From NCBI GenBank assembly GCA_026419705.1, contig JANZYY010000343.1, positions 1-5,788 on the forward strand: a stretch of 5,788 bases of DNA, in the 5' to 3' direction. This DNA comes from Fischerella sp. GTDB taxonomy: Bacteria; Cyanobacteriota; Cyanobacteriia; Cyanobacteriales; Nostocaceae. Shown piece by piece: positions 1 to 4,411 of this stretch; the first letter of the stretch is position 1; each line of letters opens with the position of its first letter. A program made the position numbers and the translations under genes. The notes under the pieces are model-generated. The model saw only the letters and a program-made list of their open reading frames with translations, did not search any database and had not been told where the DNA came from.

Positions 1-15
1 TACTGATTTTTACTA

Positions 16-120
16 TGCCCTATGCCCCATGCGCCTTGCCCATTGTCCCTTACCCACTAACTACTACCTACTAACCACTAACCACTAACTACTACCTACT
101 AACCACCAACCACCAACAAT
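16..120. repeat. STRR heptamer array 1 (15 units, two unit families)
   Basis: Reading from base 16, the sequence divides without slippage into 15 heptamers. The first five (16-50) are TGCCCTA/TGCCCCA-like. The next ten (51-120) are TACCCAC, TAACTAC, TACCTAC and TAACCAC variants. Within the second part a 28-bp block of four heptamers (60-87) recurs at 88-115 with only two T-to-C differences. Such degenerate 7-bp arrays (short tandemly repeated repetitive sequences, STRR) are known from intergenic DNA of heterocystous cyanobacteria. The array ends 3 bp before the stop codon of the minus-strand gene, so it would form that transcript's 3' untranslated region. No function is established from sequence. 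Confidence 0.88.
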
Positions 121-123
121 TCC

Positions 124-945
124 CTAGTTCCTACCCAACTGAGTAAGCAATCGCCGAATTATGTGGGCGTCTTGCGCTTCTGGAGTCTGGGCTAAATAAG
201 TTTCTAAGTCAGTTGCGGCTTGGGAAAAGCGACCGAGTTGATAGCACAAAAGACCGCGATCGCGCACTTCTAACGCAAACCCAGGAAATAACAGTAAAAT
301 CCTTTCTACTGCTGCTAGGGCTTTTTCCAATTCTTTTTGGTTTAGGTAAATGTATTTGAGATTCGTCAACATCCTTGTTAAAATTTGCTTGTTTGTCACT
401 ACTGCTAAAAATTCTGGTTGTAGTGTCACTGGATGCTGATAGATTTGAGTCAGTTTTTCTTGGCAATCTTGGGGAAACAATATCTCACCGTCATTGAAGG
501 CATCAACAAAAATCTCTATATCCGGAAGGTCGGGACGAATGAGAAAATGTCCGGGCATTCCTATTCCCACCATCGGAAAATCAACTCGTCGAGCGATCTC
601 AATATATACTAGTGCCAGAGAAATGGGAATTCCAAGGCGGCGGTCAATCACATCGTTTAAAAAGCTGTTGCGGGGGTCGTAATACTCTTGTTTATTTCCT
701 TTAAATCCCAAATCACTGTAGAGATATTTATTAATGCTCTGAATCACTCGCAGCGGATACCGTTCTACTGGTAAGCGTTCTTCTAACTCCGCTGCCATTG
801 TATCAAAGGCATTGAGATATTCTTCTGGGTCAAGGTTGGGATATTCTTCTTGGGCTATGTATAAAGCTGCTCTTACTAAATCTATCTGCTCATCAGGCTG
901 CTGGACTTCCTGGTAAAAATGTTGCCGCGCTGACGAGATATTCAT
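124..945 (-). CDS. SirB1-family protein: transglutaminase-like domain plus C-terminal TPR-like region
   Basis: This 273-residue protein matches the SirB1/transglutaminase-like family, widespread and conserved in cyanobacteria but without a firmly established function. Roughly residues 30-150 form the transglutaminase-like part, with DPRNSFLNDVIDRRLGIPISLALVY, then PGHFLIRP (His133) and FVDAFN (Asp148). Residues about 195-270 are helical and TPR-like (LEKALAAVERILLLFP, then RGLLCYQLGRFSQAATDLETYL). His and Asp of a transglutaminase triad are in place, but the helix that would carry the nucleophilic Cys reads GIPIS (105-109). The only cysteines are at about 161 and 234, so protease or transferase activity is doubtful. 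It appears cytoplasmic, with no signal peptide. I chose the ATG at 945; an in-frame TTG at 951 would add two residues, and neither start has a clear Shine-Dalgarno. The family call is strong, the role unknown. Confidence 0.9.
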   Translation of the reverse strand: MNISSARQHFYQEVQQPDEQIDLVRAALYIAQEEYPNLDPEEYLNAFDTMAAELEERLPVERYPLRVIQSINKYLYSDLGFKGNKQEYYDPRNSFLNDVIDRRLGIPISLALVYIEIARRVDFPMVGIGMPGHFLIRPDLPDIEIFVDAFNDGEILFPQDCQEKLTQIYQHPVTLQPEFLAVVTNKQILTRMLTNLKYIYLNQKELEKALAAVERILLLFPGFALEVRDRGLLCYQLGRFSQAATDLETYLAQTPEAQDAHIIRRLLTQLGRN

Positions 946-1014
946 AAGCAAAAATGTGGTACAGGTTTGCAGATTCAGACTGGGGGTAGTAAAGTTTTGT
1001 TATGCCTTTATTTC

Positions 1015-1044
1015 ATAATATTAAGTATATTGCAAGATGTGCAA
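1015..1044 (-). promoter_or_regulatory. Candidate promoter for the SirB1-like gene
   Basis: On the minus strand TTGCAC (1044-1039) is followed after 18 bp by TATTAT (1020-1015), a fair sigma-70 type pair. Transcription would start near 1008 and give an untranslated leader of about 60 nt before the ATG at 945. AT-rich DNA produces such pairs by chance, so this is only a candidate. Confidence 0.35.
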
Positions 1045-1168
1045 ATTGAGTTTATGTACTATAAAAACTGCTGAAAATTGTATCTATCCAAGGTATGAAC
1101 TTGAGCTAAGAAATTTTCTGCCATTTGCCTGAGGGTGACCTAAGATAACCATAAAACAATAATCAAGT

Positions 1169-1202
1169 TTAACCCTGTCTTGTCACTTTTGTTATAACAA
1201 AA
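1169..1202 (+). promoter_or_regulatory. Perfect 16-bp palindrome overlapping a possible promoter -10
   Basis: TTTTGTTATAACAAAA at 1187-1202 is a perfect palindrome of two 8-bp halves with no spacer. Its centre contains TATAAC (1193-1198), a 5/6 match to a -10 box. TTAACC (1169-1174) lies 18 bp upstream as a weak -35. If this is the kinase promoter, the palindrome would be an operator covering the -10 box, and the leader to ATG 1358 would be about 150 nt. The palindrome is seen directly; promoter and operator roles are inference, and the regulator is unknown. Confidence 0.4.
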
Positions 1203-1346
1203 TTAATGGCAACTAATCCTACATAAGTTAAAGGCATTGAACTCTTTTATTACTCTATACAATTTGTAAATAGTCTTGAAGCTCAACTGAATAAGCATTT
1301 CAAATATTTTTTCAATTTTGACATAACAGAATCTATGTATTGCTTT

Positions 1347-1354
1347 GCGATCGC
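1347..1354. repeat. HIP1 octamer just before the kinase start (one of six)
   Basis: GCGATCGC is the highly iterated palindrome of many cyanobacterial genomes. Perfect copies start at 256, 1347, 2795, 3346, 4955 and 5136, about one per kilobase. The copy at 1347-1354 is the only one outside a clear coding body. It ends 3 bp before the chosen ATG of the kinase gene and occupies the place where a Shine-Dalgarno would sit. Confidence 0.95.
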
Positions 1355-1357
1355 GTA

Positions 1358-2926
1358 ATGCAAAGGACCTTGAACAAAAGTAAACAGACAAATACAAACA
1401 AAAGCAAGTCTTCTCCTTATAGTAGGGGATTCTTCTGGGAAGCTCGTACTCGCATCCTGTTCTGGTATATCCTGATTGTGAGCTTCATCTTTGTAGTGTC
1501 TATCCCGGCGTTTCGTCACGTTCTGTATGCACGGGTGGATGAACGAGTCCGCAGGGAACTGGCGGAAAAAATGGAAACATTTCGCAAACTTATTGATGCT
1601 GAAGAAAATGCCAAAATCAGAAACCGGACAGAAGAGTTTGGGAATATCGAAATAGATGAGCAGCTCAAACCTCCATCTTCTAAGGAAGAACTAAAAGACT
1701 TTTTTGATGTTTTTCTATCTCGCCAACTACCAGAAGATGATACCCATCTGATTGCTTTTGTAGATGGAAAATTTTATAAATCAAGTCCTAGTGCTAGACC
1801 AGATCCATTGGCGAAAGAGTCAAAGTTAATGCGGCGTTGGGCAAAACAAACTCAACCCGAACAAGATGAGAAACGTGTTACAAACGATAGCAGCATAGAT
1901 ACCATAATTTACGTAACGCAACCTGTCAAAAGTAAGGGAGAAACTTTAGGGGTATTTGTAGTTGCCCATACCACGGCTGGTGAGCGCGGAGAAGCACTGG
2001 AAGCGGTTATCGTCAGCATTCAGGTAAGTAGTGTTGTTCTGATAGTAGCTCTGATAATGGTTTGGATAGCCTCAGGACGGATTCTGGCTCCCTTGCGCTT
2101 GCTGTCAGCAACCGCTCGTTCTATTAGTGAATTCGACTTGAATCGGCGCTTACCAGTTCAAGGAAAAGGCGAGATCGCAGAATTAGCGACTACCTTTAAC
2201 GAAATGATGGATCGCCTGCAAGCTACCTTCACCAGTCAACGTAACTTCATCAACGACGCTGGACACGAACTGCGTACGCCAATCACCGTCATTCGGGGAC
2301 ACTTGGAATTAATGAATGATAATGACCCAGAAGAAGTGCGGGAAACGGTAGCACTGGTAATGGACGAGTTAGACCGCATGAGTCGATTTGTGGAAGATTT
2401 GATTTTGCTGGCGAAAGCGGAACGTCCAGACTTTTTACAGTTAGAAACTGTCGATGCAGGATTGCTGACAGAAGAGTTATTTGTCAAGGTACAAGTATTG
2501 GCAAATCGTAACTGGCAATTAGACGCCACTGCTAAAGGAAAGATTGTAGTAGATCGCCAACGGCTGACTCAGGCAGTGATGAATCTGGCACAAAATGCGA
2601 CTCAGTACACAGAACAAACTGATACCATTGCTATAGGTTCTTTAATACGTCAAGACAAAATCCGTTTTTGGGTTCGAGATACAGGAGAGGGTATTGCTGA
2701 AGCTGACCAACAACGAATATTTGCACGCTTTGCTCGTGCAGCAAATAGCCGCCGCCGTTCGGAAGGTGCTGGTTTGGGATTATCAATTGTTAAGGCGATC
2801 GCTGAAGCTCATCATGGATGGGTAGAACTCCGCAGCCGACGCCAAGTTGGTTCAACCTTTACTATTGTCTTACCTGTGGAACCACCACAAGAGGGATTAT
2901 CTGATGCATCGCATTCTCATCGCTGA
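1358..2926 (+). CDS. Membrane-bound sensor histidine kinase (HAMP-HisKA-HATPase)
   Basis: This 522-residue kinase should sit in the cytoplasmic membrane and pass phosphate to the regulator encoded next. In order there are a Lys/Asn/Ser-rich N-terminus, membrane segment 1 (about 32-52), an outside sensor region (about 53-216), membrane segment 2 (about 217-239), HAMP (about 240-293), HisKA with phospho-accepting His303 in GHELRTP, and HATPase_c (about 400-511). The ATP-binding boxes are complete: N box NLAQNA (409-414), G1 DTGEGI (441-446), F box around FARF (455-458) and G2 GAGLGLS (470-476). The ExxT motif after His303 suggests phosphatase activity too. The sensor region may be Cache/PDC-like (HLIAFVDGKFY then YVTQPVKSKGETLGVFVVAH), but no ligand can be read. 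ATG 1358 was chosen; in-frame TTG codons at 1340 and 1370 are alternatives. I do not assign a Hik name. Confidence 0.95.
   Translation: MQRTLNKSKQTNTNKSKSSPYSRGFFWEARTRILFWYILIVSFIFVVSIPAFRHVLYARVDERVRRELAEKMETFRKLIDAEENAKIRNRTEEFGNIEIDEQLKPPSSKEELKDFFDVFLSRQLPEDDTHLIAFVDGKFYKSSPSARPDPLAKESKLMRRWAKQTQPEQDEKRVTNDSSIDTIIYVTQPVKSKGETLGVFVVAHTTAGERGEALEAVIVSIQVSSVVLIVALIMVWIASGRILAPLRLLSATARSISEFDLNRRLPVQGKGEIAELATTFNEMMDRLQATFTSQRNFINDAGHELRTPITVIRGHLELMNDNDPEEVRETVALVMDELDRMSRFVEDLILLAKAERPDFLQLETVDAGLLTEELFVKVQVLANRNWQLDATAKGKIVVDRQRLTQAVMNLAQNATQYTEQTDTIAIGSLIRQDKIRFWVRDTGEGIAEADQQRIFARFARAANSRRRSEGAGLGLSIVKAIAEAHHGWVELRSRRQVGSTFTIVLPVEPPQEGLSDASHSHR
2891..2894 (+). promoter_or_regulatory. 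Ribosome binding site for the response regulator, inside the kinase gene
   Basis: GAGG at 2891-2894 lies 9 nt before ATG 2904. It selects this start over an upstream in-frame extension to 2847 whose extra residues do not resemble a receiver N-terminus. Because it lies within the kinase reading frame, the two genes are probably translationally coupled. Confidence 0.7.
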
Positions 2927-3572
2927 AGATGAGCCTCGTATAGCCTCCTTTTTAGAAAAAGGTTTGCGGGCACATGGTTATACCACTGCAATTGCTGCAG
3001 ATGGGGATGAGACGGTACTTATGATTCAAAGTGGTGAATTTGACCTGCTGATCTTGGATTTAGGATTACCTGGAAAAGATGGTTTAGAGGTATTAGAAGA
3101 GTTACGCGGACAGGGCGAACGGTTGCCAATTATTATTTTGACAGCCCGTGATGATATTAAAGATAAGGTAGCGGGATTAGAAACTGGTGCTGACGACTAT
3201 GTCACCAAGCCCTTTCGCTTTGAAGAACTTTTAGCAAGAGTGCGGGTAAGGTTACGTAATAGTAATTTATGTTCACCCAAGGAAGATACGATCCTTACAG
3301 TTGGGAACATCGCTCTGGACTTACGCACTCGTAAAATTAAAGTAGGCGATCGCACCATTGACTTACCAGCACGAGAATTTACGCTTGCAGAAACATTTTT
3401 CCGTCATCCAGGACAAGTTTTGAGCCGAGAGCAACTACTGGATAGAGTCTGGGGTTTTGATTACAACCCTGGTTCTAACATTGTGGATGTGTATGTAGGT
3501 TATCTGCGTAAAAAGTTAGGTAATGACCTTATTGAAACTGTTAGAGGCATGGGCTATAGACTGCGAACATAA
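2904..3572 (+). CDS. OmpR/PhoB-family response regulator (receiver plus winged helix)
   Basis: This 222-residue transcription regulator is the likely partner of the overlapping kinase. The N-terminal receiver (about 1-119) has the acidic pair Glu8-Asp9, phospho-acceptor Asp52 in LDLGLP, Thr80 and Lys102 in TKPF, so it should be phosphorylated normally; Tyr99 is the usual switch aromatic. A short linker leads to a winged-helix DNA-binding domain (about 127-221) with LPAREFTLAETFFRHPGQVL, the recognition-helix region NIVDVYVGYLRKKL and the terminal hairpin ETVRGMGYRLR, which is typical for the family in length and sequence. The gene overlaps the kinase 3' end by 23 bp in another frame, indicating one operon. 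Family members usually bind two direct half-sites about 10-11 bp apart. Targets are unknown and no Rre name is assigned. Confidence 0.96.
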   Translation: MHRILIAEDEPRIASFLEKGLRAHGYTTAIAADGDETVLMIQSGEFDLLILDLGLPGKDGLEVLEELRGQGERLPIIILTARDDIKDKVAGLETGADDYVTKPFRFEELLARVRVRLRNSNLCSPKEDTILTVGNIALDLRTRKIKVGDRTIDLPAREFTLAETFFRHPGQVLSREQLLDRVWGFDYNPGSNIVDVYVGYLRKKLGNDLIETVRGMGYRLRT

Positions 3573-3721
3573 AAATAATAATATATATACCTCTAGAATA
3601 CTTGTTCATCTATTTTGAAAATCAGATCTAGTTTTAGTCATAAGGGCTATATATTGATGGTGGCTAAATTTTCTAAGACTTTGGCTAAAACTTTGAGATA
3701 AATCTGAGATATTTTATTTAG
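3573..3721 (+). promoter_or_regulatory. Spacer before the orphan receiver gene, with phased direct repeats
   Basis: This AT-rich 149-bp spacer has no strong terminator after the regulator gene. Close to the next ATG, TGAGATA occurs at 3694-3700 and again at 3705-3711, exactly 11 bp apart. Just upstream, CTAAATTTT (3664), CTAAGACTTT (3673) and CTAAAACTTT (3685) form a second set of similar words. The 11-bp spacing fits an OmpR/PhoB-type binding site, so the upstream regulator might control this gene. The repeats are seen; the binding is inference. TATATATT near 3648 is a possible -10 without a good -35. Confidence 0.35.
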
Positions 3722-4081
3722 ATGAGCCAGATTTTAATTGTAGAAGATGAAGTTCGCGTCGCTGCCTTTGTCGAAAAAGGACTCCGCAAAAATGGTTTTA
3801 CTACTAAAGTGGCAGCAGACGGCGAGCAGGCAATTTTTATGGCTCAAACTGGCGATTTTGACTTATTATTGCTTGACTTAGGATTGCCAGTAATAGATGG
3901 TTGGACAGTATTGCGCGAACTGCGACGCCAAGGAGAAAAGCGACCTATTATTATTGTGACTGCTAACAATGATGAGCGAGATAAGGCAGCCGCTTTAGCA
4001 GCTGGTGCAAATGACTACATTACTAAGCCCTTTAGTTTCAGCGAACTTTTAAAAAGAGTTCAGGCACAGTTAGGTCAATAG
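3722..4081 (+). CDS. Stand-alone receiver-domain protein (CheY-like), paralogue of the preceding regulator
   Basis: This 119-residue protein is a single receiver domain with no output module. All key residues are present at the same positions as in the preceding regulator: Glu8-Asp9, phospho-acceptor Asp52 (LDLGLP), Thr80 and Lys102 (TKPF). Aligned without gaps, about 71 of 119 residues are identical to that regulator's receiver, far more than expected for unrelated receivers, so the two most likely arose by tandem duplication with loss of the DNA-binding domain. It is therefore a plausible second acceptor for the upstream kinase, acting as phosphate sink, competitor or protein-binding output. 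ATG 3722 is the natural start (MSQILIVEDE), but there is no Shine-Dalgarno. The 149-bp gap means it may have its own promoter. A repeat array begins about 25 bp after its stop. Confidence 0.93.
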   Translation: MSQILIVEDEVRVAAFVEKGLRKNGFTTKVAADGEQAIFMAQTGDFDLLLLDLGLPVIDGWTVLRELRRQGEKRPIIIVTANNDERDKAAALAAGANDYITKPFSFSELLKRVQAQLGQ

Positions 4082-4105
4082 TCAAGAGTTATTGGTAATT
4101 AACTA

Positions 4106-4267
4106 CCAACCACTAACCACTGCACGGGCGGGTTTAGCTATCAAACTTTTGAGCTTCCAAAGACAAGATATCTATTCAAACCCGCCCCTACTAACCACTA
4201 ACCACTAACCACCAACAAACAACAAACAACAAACAACCACTAACCACTAACTACCAACCACCAACAT
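4106..4267. repeat. STRR heptamer array 2, interrupted
   Basis: Two heptamers, CCAACCA and CTAACCA, occupy 4106-4119. After a 71-bp interruption, eleven further in-register heptamers run from 4191 to 4267: three CTAACCA, then CCAACAA, two ACAACAA, ACAACCA, CTAACCA, CTAACTA, CCAACCA and CCAACAT. The units belong to the same CTAACCA family as the right part of array 1, so the receiver-to-ugd gap and the end of the SirB1-like gene carry related repeats about 4 kb apart. Confidence 0.87.
4120..4190. repeat. Small inverted-repeat element embedded in array 2
   Basis: GGGCGGGTTT (4126-4135) and AAACCCGCCC (4178-4187) are perfect 10-bp inverted repeats separated by 42 bp, in otherwise AT-rich DNA. 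The core holds a small hairpin (TCAAA/TTTGA near 4141-4152) and the palindrome AGATATCT (4166-4173). Complete heptamers abut both sides, so the segment appears inserted into, or trapped within, the array. From memory, similar GGGCGGGTTT-ended intergenic repeats occur in Nostoc-type genomes; that cannot be checked here. It encodes no protein. It could be a MITE-like or REP-like element, or a hairpin acting on RNA. Confidence 0.6.
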
Positions 4268-4303
4268 AACAACATTTTTTGATGAAAAACTTCTCATCAA
4301 ACA

Positions 4304-4383
4304 TTCACCTAGAATTCATCACTAATGGTGAAGCTATGTATAGGTGAGGAATGAATTATATGTTTTTCTCACAGCTTCATTAG
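4304..4383 (+). promoter_or_regulatory. Candidate structured leader of ugd with competing inverted repeats
   Basis: Several pairings are possible in the transcript. TTCACC (4304-4309) can pair with GGTGAA (4327-4332) or, extended as TCACCTA (4305-4311), with TAGGTGA (4341-4347). AATTCAT (4313-4319) can pair with ATGAATT (4351-4357). CTAAT plus GAAGCT (4322-4326, 4330-4335) can pair with AGCTTCATTAG (4373-4383), leaving a 3-nt bulge, and this arm is followed by five T residues (4384-4388). Several of these pairings exclude or cross each other. The complementarity is seen; regulation is inference, and the stems are AT-rich and weak. Confidence 0.35.
4351..4383 (+). CDS. Possible short upstream ORF / leader peptide before ugd
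   Basis: ATG 4351 opens a 10-codon frame (MNYMFFSQLH) that ends at TAG 4381-4383. The in-frame ATG at 4360 would give 7 codons and has GAGGA (4346-4350) at a good 9-nt spacing. The stop codon coincides with the end of the right hairpin arm and is followed by TTTTT, an arrangement reminiscent of a leader-peptide attenuator. ORFs this short arise easily by chance; without conservation this is only a candidate. Confidence 0.2.
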   Translation: MNYMFFSQLH

Positions 4384-4398
4384 TTTTTGATCGTTTTC

Positions 4399-4403
4399 GA
4401 GGG
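4399..4403 (+). promoter_or_regulatory. Ribosome binding site of ugd
   Basis: GAGGG at 4399-4403 lies 8 nt before ATG 4412 and fixes that start. A nearer ATG at 4407 is out of frame. Confidence 0.75.
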
Positions 4404-4411
4404 TTGATGCC

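Larger units (their letters stand above)
946..1357. other. Divergent intergenic region, about 0.4 kb
   Basis: This AT-rich spacer separates the minus-strand SirB1-like gene from the plus-strand histidine kinase gene and must hold promoters for both. It contains a minus-strand promoter candidate (1015-1044), a perfect 16-bp palindrome (1187-1202) and a HIP1 octamer (1347-1354) beside the kinase start. I see no tRNA, no convincing small gene and no repeat array here. Confidence 0.7.
4082..4411. other. Intergenic region between receiver gene and ugd (330 bp)
   Basis: The left half (4106-4267) is a heptamer array interrupted by a segment with GC-rich inverted ends. The right half (about 4278-4411) is unique sequence with several inverted repeats, a possible short upstream ORF and the ugd ribosome binding site. 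I found no convincing sigma-70 promoter for ugd and no classical GC-rich terminator. Confidence 0.75.

Noticed and set aside
16..120. Repeat arrays considered as CRISPR
   Set aside because: The units are 7 bp and contiguous, with no 30-40 bp spacers and no cas genes nearby.
209..682. Other frames overlapping the SirB1-like gene on both strands
   Set aside because: The 124-945 frame encodes a clear family match over its full length; the others have shadow-like composition and no motifs.
1318..1323. Perfect TTGACA -35 box near the kinase gene
   Set aside because: No acceptable -10 hexamer lies 15-19 bp downstream, and that position falls at the start codon region.
1203..1519. Minus-strand frames across the kinase start and its upstream region
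   Set aside because: They overlap the N-terminal part of the kinase gene, have no ribosome binding site and no recognisable protein features.
2236..2529. 97-codon minus-strand frame inside the kinase gene
   Set aside because: It is antisense to the conserved HisKA region and has the Ser/Arg/Asn-rich composition typical of a shadow frame.
3593..3635. CTAGA/TCTAG pairing followed by TTTT, as a terminator of the kinase-regulator operon
   Set aside because: Only a 5-bp stem with a long loop; too weak to call.
4082..4110. Possible remnant of a winged-helix domain after the orphan receiver
   Set aside because: The 20 or so bases after the stop show no similarity to the regulator's linker or DNA-binding domain before the repeat array begins.
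4278..4301. Hairpin considered as an intrinsic terminator of the receiver gene
   Set aside because: The stem is AT-rich and no T-run follows it on either strand in the correct orientation.
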